Of a stretch of 64,000 bases of DNA, positions 25,801 to 36,479 are shown piece by piece. This stretch comes from Acanthosepion pharaonis (Eukaryota > Mollusca > Cephalopoda > Sepiida > Sepiidae): contig CAHIKZ030003464.1 of assembly GCA_903632075.3 (NCBI GenBank), positions 124,001-188,000 on the forward strand. The letters are read 5' to 3'. Position 1 is the stretch's first letter, and each line of letters begins with the position of its first letter. Below the pieces are notes generated by a model that had not been told where the DNA came from, did no database searches, and was given only the letters and a program-made list of their open reading frames with translations. The translations under genes and the position numbers were made by a program.

Positions 25801-28800
25801 CCAGTGACCCCTTTGTATCTTATGGCATTGTCACCGTCTTCTGTCTTCCTGAACACTGTTCCTTTATTGTCCTTTTCATCAATTCTCCCCACTAAAAGTC
25901 TTCTCATTTTTTTTTTACTCCCAGTGACCCCTTTTTGTATCTTTGGCATTGTCACCGTCTTCTGTCTTCCTGAACACTGTTCCTTTATTGTCCTTTTTTC
26001 ATCAATTCTCCCCACTAAAGTCTTCTCATTCTTTTTTTTTCCCCAGTGACCCTTGTATCTTATGGCATTGTCACCGTCTTCTTCTGTCTTCCCTGAACAC
26101 TGTTCCTTTATTGTCATTTTTTTTTTCATCAATTCTCCCTTATGGCACTAAAGTCTTCATTCTTTTTTTCCCCCAGTGACCCTAAAGTCTTGTATCTTTT
26201 GGCATTGTCACTTGTATCTTCTGTCTTCCTGAACACTGTTCCTTTATTGTCCTTTTCATCAATTCTCCCCACTAAAGTCTTCTTATTCTTTTTTTTTACT
26301 CCCAGTGACCCCTTGTATCTTATGGCATTGTCACCGTCTTCTGTCTTCCTGAACACTGTTCCTTTATTGTCCTTTTCATCAATTCTCCCACTAAAGTCTT
26401 CTTATTCTTTTTTTACTCCCAGTGACCCCTTGTATCTTATGGCATTGTCACCTGTCTTCTGTCTTCCTGAACACTGTTCCTTTATTGTCCTTTTCATCAA
26501 TTCTCCCCACTAAAGTCTTCTCATTCTTTTTTTACCCCAGTGACCCCTTGTATCTTATGGCATTGTCACCGTCTTCTGTCTTCCTGAACACTGTTCTTTA
26601 TTGTCCTTTTCATCAATTCTCCCCACTAAAGTCTTCTTTCATTTTTTTTTTACTCCCAGTGACCCTTGTATCTTATGGCATTGTCACCGTCTTCTGTCTT
26701 CCTGAACACTGTTCCTTTATTGTCCTTTTCATCAATTCTCCCCACTAAAGTCTTCTCATTCTTTTTTTACTCCCAGTGACCCCTTGTATCTTATGGCATT
26801 GTCACCGTCTTCTGTCTTCCTGAACACTGTTCCTTTATTGTCCTTTTCATCAATTCTCTAAAGTCTTCTCATTCTTTTTTTACTCCCAGTGACCCCTTGT
26901 ATCTTATGGCATTGTCACCGTCTTCTGTCTTCCTGAACACTGTTCCTTTATTGTCCTTTTCATCAATTCTCCCCACTAAAGTCTTCTCATTCTTTTTTTA
27001 CTCCCAGTGACCCTTCTTTATCTTATGGCATTGTCATGGCCGTCTTCTGTCTTCCTGAACACTGTTTCCTTTATTGTCCTTTTCATCAATTCTCCCACTA
27101 AAGTCTTCTTATTCTTTTTTTTACTCCCAGTGACCCCTTGTATCTTATGGCATTGTCACCGTCTTCTGTCTTCCTGAACACTGTTCCTTTATTGTCCTTT
27201 CATCAATTTAAAGTCTTCTCATTCTTTTTTACTCCCAGTGACCCCTTTATCTTATGGCAATTCATCTTCTGTCTTCCTGAACACTGTTCCTTTATTGTCC
27301 TTTTCATCAATTCTCACTAAAGTCTTCTTATTCTTTTTTTACTCCCAGTGACCCCCTTGCATCTTATGGCATTGTCACCGTCTTCTGTCTTCTGAACACT
27401 GTTCCTTTATTGTCCTTTTCATCAATTCTCCCCCTAAAGTCTTCTCATTTTTTTTTTTACTCCCAGTGACCCCTTGTATCTTTGGCATTGTCACCGTCTT
27501 CTGTCTTCCTGAACACTTTCCTTTATTGTCCTTTTCATCAATTCTCCCCACTAAAGTCTTCTCATTCTTTTTTTTTACTCCCAGTGACCCCTTGCATCTT
27601 ATGGCATTGTCACCGTCCTTTTCTTCTGTCTTCCTGAACACTGTTCTTTTTTTATTGTCCTTTTCATCAATTCTCCCATCTAAAGTCTTCCTCATTCTTT
27701 ATTTTTTTTTTCTCCCCCAGTGACCCCTTGTATCTTATGGCATTGTCACCGTCTTCTGTCTTCCTGAACACTGTTCCTTTATTGTCCTTTTCATCAATTC
27801 TTGTCTTCTCATTTTTTTTTTTTCCCAGTGACCCCTTGTATCTTATGGCATTGTCACCGTCTTCTGTCTTCCTGAACACTGTTCCTTTATTGTCCAATTT
27901 CTCCCACTTTTTCATCAATTCTCCCCACTAAAGTCTTCTTATTCTTTTTTTTACTCCCAGTGACCCCTTTTTTTGTATCTTATGGCATTGTCACCGTCTT
28001 CTGTCTTCCTGAACACTGTTCCTTTATTGTCCTTTTCATCAATTCTCCCCACTAAAGTCTTCTCATTCTTTTTTTTACTCCCAGTGACCCCTTGCATCTT
28101 ATGGCATTGTCACCGTCTTCTGTCTTCCTGAACACTGTTCCTTTATTGTCCTTTTCATCAATTCTCCCCACTAAAGTCTTCTCATTCTTTTTTTTACTCC
28201 CAGTGACCCCTTGTATCCATTGTCACCGTCTTCTGTCTTCCTGAACACTGTTTCCTTTATTGTCCTTTTCATCAATTCTCCCCAGCATTGCATCTTATGG
28301 CATTGTCACTGTCTTCTGTCTTCCTGAACACTGTTCCTTTATTGTCCTTTTCATCAATTCTCCCCACTAAAGTCTTCTCATTCTTTTTTTACTCCCAGTG
28401 ACCCCTTGTATCTTATGGCATTGTCCGTCTTCTGTCTTCCTGAACACTGTTCCTTTATTGTCCTTTTCATCAATTCTCCCCACTAAAGTCTTCTCATTCT
28501 TTTTTTACTCCCAGTGACCCCTTGTATCTTATGGCATTGTCACCGTCTTCTGTCTTCCTGAACACTGTTCCTTTATTGTCCTTTTCATCAATTCTCTAAA
28601 GTCTTCTCATTCTTTTTTTCTCCCAGTGACCCCTTGCATCTTATGGCAACCGTCTTCTGTCTTCCTGAACACTGTTCCTTTATTGTCCTTTTCATCAATT
28701 CTCCCCCTAAAGTCCCAGTGACCCCTTGCATCTTATGGCATTGTCACCGTCTTCTGTCTTCCTGAACACTGTTCCTTTTATTGTCCTTTTTCATCAATTC

Positions 28801-31800
28801 TCCCCACTAAAGTCTTCTCATTTTTTTTTTTACCCAGTGACCCCTTGTATCTTATGGCATTGTCACCGTCTTCTGTCTTCCTGAACACTGTTCCTTTATT
28901 GTCCTTTTCATCAATTCTCCCCACTAAAGTCTTCTCATTCTTTTTTTACTCCCAGTGACCCCTTGTATCTTATGGCATTGTCACCGTCTTCTGTCTTCCC
29001 TGAACACTGTTCCTTTATTGTCCTTTTCATCAATTCTCCCCACTAAAGTCTTCTCATTCTTTTTTTTTACTCCCAGTGACCCCTTGTATCTTATGGCATT
29101 GTCACCGTCTTCTGTCTTCCTGAACACTGTTTCCTTTATTGTCCTTTTCATCAATTCTCCCCACTAAAGTCTTCTTATTCTTTTTTTACTCCCAGTGACC
29201 CCTTGCATCTTATGGCATTGTCACCATCTTCTGTCTTCTGTCTTCCTGAACACTGTTCCTTTTTGTCCTTTTCATCAATTCTCCCCACTAAAGTCTTCTC
29301 ATCATTTTTTTTTTACTCCCAGTGACCCCTTGTATCTTATGGCATTGTCACCATCTTCTGTCTTCCTGAACACTGTTCCTTTATTGTCCTTTTCATCAAT
29401 TCTCCCCACTAAATTCTTCTCATTTCTTTTTTTACTCCCAGTGACCCTTTGTATCTTATGGCATTGTCACTGTCTTCTGTCTTCCTGAACACTGTTCCTT
29501 TATTGTCCTTTCATCAATTCTCCCCACTAAAGTCTTCTCATTCTTTTTTTCTCCCAGTGACCCCTTGTATCTTTGGCATTGTCACCGTCTTCTGTCTTCC
29601 TGAACACTGTTCCTTTATTGTCCTTTTTTCTCCCCACTAAAGTCTTCTCATTCTTTTTTTTACTGGCAGTGACCCCTTGTATCTTATGGCATTGTCTGTC
29701 TTTCTGTCTTCCTGAACACTGTTCCTTTATTGTCCTTTTCATCAATTCTCCCCACTAAAGTCTTCTCATTCTTTTTTTTTTTTGGCATTGTCACCCCAGT
29801 GACCCCTTTTATTGTCCTTTTATTCTTTTCTTATCTTATGGCATTGTCACCGTCTTCTGTCTTCCTGAACACTGTTCCTTTATTGTCCTTTTCATCAATT
29901 CTCCCACTAAAGTCTTCTCATTTTTTTTTTACTCCCAGTGACCCCTTGTATCTTATGGCATTGTCACCGTCTTCTGTCTTCCTGAACACTGTTCCTTTAT
30001 TGTCCTTTTCATCAATTCTCCCCACTAAAGTCTTCTCATTTTTTTTTACTCCCAGTGACCCCTTGTATCTTATGGCATTGTCACCGTCTTCTGTCTTCCT
30101 GAACACTGTTCCTTTATTGTCCTTTTCATTTTCATAAAGTCTTCTCATTTTTTTTTTCCCTGACCCCTTTATCTTATGGCATTGTCACCGTCTCTTCTTC
30201 CTGAACACTGTTCCTTTATTTTTTTATTCTCCCCTAAAGTCTTCTCATTCTTTTTTTTACCCTAGTGACCCTTTATCTTATGGCATTGTCACCGTCTTCT
30301 GTCTTCCTGAACACTGTTCCTTTATTGTCCTTTCATCATTCTCCCCACTAAAGTCTTCTCATTCTTTTTTTACTCCCAGTGACCCCTTGTATCTTATGGC
30401 ATTGTCACCGTCTTCTGTCTTCCTGAACACTGTTCTTTATTTCCTTTTCATCATTCCCCACTTTTCTCATTACTCCCAGTGACCTGAACTTTTCTTTATT
30501 ATCTTATGGCATTGTCACCATTCTTTTTTCTTCCCTGAACACTGTTCCTTTATTGTCCTTTTCTGTCAATTCTCCCCACTAAAGTCTTCTCATTCTTTTT
30601 CATTCTTTTGCTTTTTTCTCCCAGTGACCCCTTGTCTTCTTCCTATCTTATGGCATTGTCACCGTCTTCTGTCTTCCCTGAACACTGTTCCTTTTTTGTC
30701 CTTTTCATTCTTTTTTTTTACTCCCAGTGACCCCATGGCATTGTCACCGTCTTCTGTCTTCCTGAACACTGTTCTTTATTTTTTCATCAATTCTCCCCAG
30801 TGTCTTCATTCATTTTTTTTACTCCCAGTGACCCTTGTATCTTATGGCATTGTCACCGTCTTCTGTCTTCCTGAACACTGTTCCTTTATTGTCCTTTTCA
30901 TCAATTCTCCCCACTAAAGTCTTCTCATTCTTTTTTTTTTACTCCCAGTGACCCCTTGTATCTTATGGCATTGTCACCGTCTTCTGTCTTCCTGAACACT
31001 GTTCCTTTATTGTCCTTTTCATTTCCCCAGTCTTCTCATTCTTTTTTGTGACCCCTTGTATCTTATGGCCTTCTGTCTTCCTGAACACTGTTCCTTTATT
31101 GTCTTCTTCTCATTTTTTTTTTTACTCCCAGTGACCCCTTGTATCTTATGGCATTGTCACCGTCTTCTGTCTTCCTGAACACTGTTCCTTTATTGTCCTT
31201 TTCATCAATTCTCCCCACTAAAGTCTTCTCATTCTTTTTTTACTCCCAGTGACCCTTGTATCTTATGGCATTGTCACCGTCTTCTGTCTTCCTGAACACT
31301 GTTCCTTTATTGTCCTTTTTTCAATTCTCCCCACTAAAGTCTTCTCATTTTTTTTGCTCCCCAGTGACCCCTTGTATCTTATGGCAACCGTCTTCTGTCT
31401 TTGAACACTGTTCCTTTATTGTCCTTTTCATTTTTCCCCCTAAAGTCTTCATTCTTTTTTTAGTCTTCCCAGTGTATCTTATGGCATTGTCACCGTCTTC
31501 TGTCTTCCTGAACACTGTTCCTTTATTGTCCTTTTCATCAATTCTCCCCACTAAAGTCTTTCATTTTTTTTTTACTCCCAGTGACCCCTTGTATCTTATG
31601 GCATTGTCACCGTCTTCTGTCTTCCTGAACACTGTTCCTTTATTGTCCTTTTTCAATTCTCCCCACTGTCTTCTCATTCTTTTTTCATCCCATTCTCCCC
31701 TTGTATCTTAAAGCATTGTCACCGTCTTTTTTTTTTCATCACTCCCCCAAAGTCTTCTCATTCTTTTTTTTACTGACCCCTTGTATCTTATGGCATTAAA

Positions 31801-32400
31801 GTCTTCTGTCTTCCTGAACACTGTTCCTTTATTGTTTTTTTCCCCACTAAAGTCTTCTCATTCTTTTTTTTTACTCCCAGTGACCCTTGTATCTTATGGC
31901 ATTGTTCTTCTAACACTTTTTCAATTGTTCCTTTGGCATTGTCACCGTTTTTCTTTGAACACTGTTCCTTTATTGTCCTTTCATCAATTCTCTCCCACTA
32001 AAGTCTTTATTCTTTTTTTACTCCCAGTGACCCTTGTATCTTATGGCATTGTCACCATCTTCTGTCTTCCTGAACACTGTTCCTTTATTGTCCTTTTCAT
32101 CAATTCTAAAGTCTTCTCATTCTTTTTTTTTCCCAGTGACCCTTTATCTTATGGCATTGTTCTTCTGTCTTCCTGAACACTGTTCCTTTATTGTCCTTTT
32201 CATCAATTCTCCCACTAAAGTCTTCTCATTCTTTTTTTTACTCCCAGTGACCCCTTATCTTATGGCATTGTCACCATCTTCTGTCTTCCTGAACACTGTT
32301 CCTTTATTGTCTTTTTCCTTACTTTTCCTTATTAAAATCTTCTCATTCTCTTTCACTTCCTGTAACTTCCTGCATCCTAATGACATTATCACATTGCTTG
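7861..32400 (+). repeat. 24.5-kb satellite array, about 200 units of 119-120 bp, made of LINE A 3' UTR
   Basis: The consensus unit runs, in order: CACCGTCTTCTGTCTTCCTG, AACACTGTTCCTTTATTGTC, CTTTTCATCAATTCTCCCC, ACTAAAGTCTTCTCATTC, a T7-T12 run, ACTCCCAGTGACCCCTTG and TATCTTATGGCATTGT. Two neighbouring starts at 8761 and 8881 are exactly 120 bp apart. Dividing the length by the period gives roughly 205 units; I did not count each one. The first bases of each unit are the last LINE ORF2 codons (C-H-R-L-L-S-S-stop) and the rest is the LINE 3' UTR. Variation is mostly T-run length, TTCTCATTC versus TTCTTATTC, and CTTGTATC versus CTTGCATC, plus many partial or shuffled units. The plus strand is strongly pyrimidine-rich. 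Open frames of 60-173 codons on both strands arise because the period is close to 40 codons. They are not supported as genes. Confidence 0.95.
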
Positions 32401-32430
32401 GAGTGAAATGATTCAAAAAAAAAAAAAAAA
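32274..32430 (+). mobile_element. Terminal 3' end of the LINE A element with poly(A)
   Basis: The last unit departs from the array consensus and returns to the LINE-like form: CTCTTTCACTTCCTGTAAC replaces the T-run/ACTCCCAGTGACC segment. It then continues past the normal unit boundary into CATTGCTTGGAGTGAAATG and a run of 16 A residues at 32415-32430. The same end (T run plus CACCCCAAGCAA, read on the opposite strand) is visible in the independent family A copies at 42850 and 53523. This marks the true 3' terminus of the retrotransposon that contains the array. Confidence 0.85.
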
Positions 32431-32654
32431 GAATGATTATATTTAGGGTATACTGCAAAATTGTTGTGTAAATGTCACTTTGTCAGGCAATATTTTTTCA
32501 GAAAACACTGTCTGCTCTAAAAAAAAATTTTTAATCATATTTTTGTAGAATAAAGTTGATAAATAGAAATAGAAATTTCTTATGACTCATCTTAATAATA
32601 GATTTAAACACAAGCATGATTTTTCATTATAGAAAATATTTTAGTTGTTTTTAG

Positions 32655-32945
32655 ATAATGTATTTTTTTAATCATTTTACCCCCACTAAAACAGTAAAGC
32701 TACTAAAATGCAATGGTTTACTGAGAGTGAGAGAAATTGAGAATATATTAAGTAGAAAGGACAATAAAAGAACAAGATCCAAAAAGATTGACATTGTATT
32801 TAAATTTTTAAAGATTATAGCTGGCAGGAAAGCAAGAAGCCAGAAGAGAGTTCTACAGGTGAGAAATATGAGAGCAGAAACTATTAGAATAGAACTTATG
32901 ATTACATGTAGCAATTTCAACAGTAAAATGATGACAATTAGCTAT
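32655..32945 (-). mobile_element. LINE family A 3' end, minus strand, next to the array
   Basis: Minus-strand copy of the same 3' UTR plus ORF2 tail, beginning at TTTTTTTAATCATTTTACCCCC (the reverse complement of the poly(A) end). It passes through ACAATAAAAG and continues into the ORF2 tail up to about 32945. It lies about 225 bp beyond the poly(A) of the array-bearing copy, in tail-to-tail orientation. It has a single unit and no expansion. Confidence 0.75.
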
Positions 32946-33564
32946 TGATCTAGTACTAATATCTCTCTATTATATGCTATATGTTTTTAATGTTCAAGAT
33001 AAATGGGTTCTTGTCTGGTTTTCCACACATTGAGAGCACTTCTCAACACTGAGAAAAAGCTGGTGTTATATAGCTCCCTCAATCTCAGACCAATGCTGAC
33101 TATTGGTTAATAACTGCCTAATATCATTCATATGCAAATTTTGTCAGTAGAATGTCCTCTCTCAACAGCCAATTGCGTAAGAAGATGTAACTCCTGGTGT
33201 TTACTGCACTAAACACAACCAACTCTGAGTCTCTTGTCGGGTTAATCTGATTTTGTTACAATAAATAAACTAATATATTTCTGAGACAGCTGTTTTGAAA
33301 ATCTTAATATCATAGTAAGAAATTATCCTTTTGATTAATATAATAATCTTAAAGATAAATTGTTTGATGAATTTTGGCTGCAATGTCTTCTGTCAGGATG
33401 AAATACATAACCAGCTTAGGAAATATTTGCATGAAAAAAAAAAATGATGGAAAAGATTTGACCCTAAATTTGGAAAACAAAAACAAAAAACGGTGAACTA
33501 ACCTTTACTGGTGAATGTTGAAAAGAAAATGCTAAAGGATAGATTGACAGAATAAATATATATA
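32946..33564. other. Unclassified; possible solo-LTR-like block at 33030-33290
   Basis: The stretch contains a TATATAG box-like sequence near 33067 and a polyadenylation-like ACAATAAATAAAC at about 33257. That spacing could suit an LTR, but I could not find matching ends or target-site duplications. No ORF is supported. Confidence 0.25.
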
Positions 33565-33730
33565 GGCATGGTGGAGTAGTGGATTGAGGAATTGGAGAAC
33601 CAAATTTGAATTCCAGTGCTAATACTTTTGGGAAAGGTATTAATCCTCTTCTCCCTCCAGGTATGAGTAAATAGCAGGACTGACTGGGTTCTATAGCCTT
33701 GGATAGCAACTGGTTTAAGAGAAGGACAAC
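33565..33730 (+). mobile_element. tRNA-head SINE
   Basis: A tRNA-like head is visible: GCATGGTGGAGTAGTGG resembles an A box, and AAATTTGAATTCC at about 33603 resembles a B box. It is followed by the body shared with the other SINEs of the window: GGGAAAGGTATTAATCC, then GAGTAAATAGCAGGACTGAC. RNA polymerase III SINEs of this general type are known from cephalopods. It has no poly(A) end and is cut at about 33730. Confidence 0.75.
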
Positions 33731-35132
33731 TCTGAATTCAAAACTTGTGGAGGGTCATTTGGGGACCTTGTGGCACATAGTGCACCAGGTCTCTGTATTC
33801 AGCCCTTCAAAAAGTGTGGTTGGTTCTGCACAAAGCCTTCACCATTATAATCAGTTCATATGTGCTGCTAACTGGCTATTGCTTCCTATGCGACGGGAGA
33901 GTCCACCATATATATTTAGGCAACATAGCTTCATTCAAATATATTTCATTTAATAATATAGACATATTGTGTCTACTTATTTTACACTGATCCTTTCCAG
34001 TCATATATTCAGTTTCTTGATGTTAAGATGAAATTCATCAAGGAAGGTGCAGTAGATTTTTTATTTTTTTATCCAAAGTATTTTTGATCTTTTCTAAGAT
34101 CATCTTTAGGGGTAAATTACAAAGACAAACTTATTGTAACTGAGATAAATTCTGTATTCCGTTGTGATGGTGATTTTTAAAAACATGCGTGAATGCGCTT
34201 TGTTATAGGCCCTCCATATCAAAATCAACCAACCAACACTTAACAAAATTTATTAAGATTATACGAACGACATATTAAAGTGCATATAACATTTAATGCC
34301 ATTTTACATTTCTACCAATTTCCAGTCAGCTGCCTTATATTGAAATGCTTGTTTTGCAAAAAATTCTATAACTTCAATGGATAAATTTAAAAATTTAAAA
34401 TACCTACAACAGAGCATATTTGTGCATATTTTTAAAAAATCACCATCATAATAGAATGCAGATAATTTAAACATTTCAGTAGTATTTTTATAGTTTTCTT
34501 TTCATTTATTTTGCATGACCCGCATCTTATTTTTACTATCAAGTCACTAAGCTCATAATTATTCAACTCCTTAGCTTTAATTATTTGTTGACCTTTTTGT
34601 TGCTTGTATGTCATTAATTTTTTTTAAAATATACCTCTTTTGGGTGTTGTTTGTTTTCAAAAGCAAGTCCAAACAACCATTTGAAAAAACCTGTTAGTTT
34701 TACTATCCAATTTGCTTCAAAAAAGAAAATTACATAAGGAAATGAACAAAGCGTAAGTCTTATTGGCCTACAATTTGCTACTTCAATCATTGTGCTAAGC
34801 CTGAAAGTGATTGGAGATTTACCTTCTCTGAGTCTTACAGCTCCTACCAATTTAGAAATTATTGACTGATTCCTGCTCTTATACAGAGCCATTATTTATG
34901 AGCAGAATTGCTCTTAATTGATTAAATTTATCAAATATTATAACACTGATATGTATCTCTTCGATTCTTTAAACAAATTCTATGATGACCTCCATAAAAA
35001 GGTGTTGTTTTATCTATGTATCTTATGCTGGAACAAGGCCACAAGTATAATGTAATCAAAGTGGACTGAAATCATTACTTTAATAATGGTCTGCAAGATT
35101 ATTTTTCTAACCACTTCACCATTGTGATATAG
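33731..35132. other. Unclassified AT-rich DNA
   Basis: An 84-codon open frame at 33699-33953 begins inside the SINE. A 92-codon minus frame lies at 34614-34892. Neither resembles a protein I know, and neither has splice context I would trust. No other feature is supported. Confidence 0.4.
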
Positions 35133-35153
35133 ACACACACATACACACACACA

Positions 35154-35215
<62 letters not shown>
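35133..35215. repeat. Compound (AC)n-(TA)n microsatellite
   Basis: An AC-rich tract (35133-35154) leads into a TA run of about 60 bp, the longest pure dinucleotide tract in the window. Confidence 0.95.
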
Positions 35216-35216
<1 letters not shown>

Positions 35217-35218
<2 letters not shown>

Positions 35219-35310
35219 AAAAATTATAATCTTTTTACAAATGTTGGTTGTCTTGCAATGAAAAAACAGTTGTACTGGCAATGAACGCATCAAAATATAT
35301 ATTATGTATA
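35217..35310 (+). repeat. About 90-bp direct repeat, left copy
   Basis: This segment and 36290-36385 share CAAAAATTATAA, TTTTTACAAATGTT, GTTGTACTGGCAATGAA and TCAAAAT in the same order and orientation. In both cases a long TA microsatellite lies immediately on the 5' side. The right copy ends in GGAACACCTCCTGTATA, which looks like a Tc1/mariner-type terminal repeat next to TA. I infer the arms of a small Tc1/mariner-type element that carries the TA tract. Confidence 0.65.
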
Positions 35311-35316
35311 TATATT

Positions 35317-36200
35317 AGGACCTTGAATAAGTTCTCACTGTTTTCCAATAAATGGTGTTCCCAGAACTGCAAGTGTTTAGTTTCAGATGGTAATGCATGT
35401 ATAAGGAAGTACTATAAGCAAGCTTGAAATTCAGTGTATGTCATTTTATCAAAGTGTAAGCAACTTTGTTTTTCATAGAGTTAAACATGTTGGATTTTAT
35501 GCCAGAGAAAGTGTATTTGCAGGGAATTTTACTGCACTACTTTATTCAAAAGAAATCTGCAATTGAAGCACACAGAATTCTTGTTGGGATTTATGGCGAC
35601 CATGCTCTGTCTGAAACAACATGCAGAGATTGGTTTGGACACTTCAAAAATAATGATTTTGATGTTGAAGATAAAGAATGCTCTGGCGCACTGAAAAAGT
35701 TTCAAGATGAAGAATTGGAGGCATTACTTCATGAAGACTCATGTCAGGCAAACATCAGTCGAATGGCATCATGTCATGTATGAACAGCTGCTTCAGCAGC
35801 ATGAAAGGAAAGATTTTTCCATTGTATCATGACCAGCGGTGAAAAGAGGATACATTACAATAACCCTAAGCATAGAAGATCATGGGATAAGCCTGGCCAT
35901 GTATTAACATTGGTGGCTAAGCTGAATATCCATAGTTTGAAGCTTCTGTTCTGCCTTTGGTGGAATCAGCTGGATGTAGTTTATTATGTGCTGCTCAAAC
36001 TAACTGAAATCATCATGGGAGATTGCTATTGACTACAATTTATGTGTTTGAGCCAAGCATTGAAGAACAAATGGCTGCTATATGAGCAGAGATATGACAG
36101 TAATTTTGCAACATGACAACAGTAGGCCAAATGTTGCAAAACAAGTGAGCAACTACTTCAAGTATACACTCTTAAATAGGCACTGGAGGGATCATCAGTG
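35317..36200 (+). pseudogene. Degenerate mariner transposase
   Basis: From 35499 the plus strand encodes 'PEKVYLQGILLHYFIQKKS', then 'TTCRDWFGHFKNNDFDVED', the N-terminal helix-turn-helix region of mariner transposases. After a gap of roughly 60 codons relative to the family comes 'YEQLLQQHERKDF', a frame change, and 'IHYNNPKHRRSWDKPGH'. Later 'VVYYVLLK' and 'HDNSRPNVAKQV' mark the second catalytic region. The expected first catalytic Asp ('TGDEKW' in the family) is 'TSGEKR' here, so it is lost. The second Asp (HDN) remains. A left terminal-repeat-like sequence TTAGGACCTTGAATAAG lies near 35317. The C-terminal third is missing. The element is dead. Confidence 0.85.
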
Positions 36201-36245
36201 ACTTATACATCAAGGAGTTTTCATCTTTTAAGTTTTGGGTATTAT

Positions 36246-36248
<3 letters not shown>

Positions 36249-36287
<39 letters not shown>
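36249..36287. repeat. (TA)n microsatellite
   Basis: A pure TA run of about 39 bp directly before the right copy of the direct repeat. Confidence 0.95.
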
Positions 36288-36289
<2 letters not shown>

Positions 36290-36290
<1 letters not shown>

Positions 36291-36385
36291 CAACAAAAAT
36301 TATAAGTATTTTTACAAATGTTTTTGCAATAAAAAAAACTGTTGTACTGGCAATGAATGTGTCAAAATGTATGGAACACCTCCTG
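36290..36385 (+). repeat. About 90-bp direct repeat, right copy
   Basis: Right-hand partner of 35217-35310. Together they bracket the mariner remnant in direct orientation, each with a TA tract on its 5' side. Confidence 0.65.
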
Positions 36386-36479
36386 TATAAAGGCATGTAA
36401 CTGAAATGGGCTTAATATGATGGTGAACTTGTTCATATTGAATTTTTCCGTTGGTTGATTAGTTACTAAAAGGAATTAA

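Noticed and set aside
7861..32400. CRISPR array
   Set aside because: Units are contiguous with no unique spacers, and the context is eukaryotic. The repeat is a retrotransposon 3' UTR.
33699..33953. 84-codon open frame as a possible host exon
   Set aside because: It starts within a SINE, and the rest resembles no protein I know. No convincing acceptor or donor bounds it.
34614..34892. 92-codon minus-strand open frame
   Set aside because: No recognisable domain, no splice context, and surrounded by AT-rich intronic sequence.
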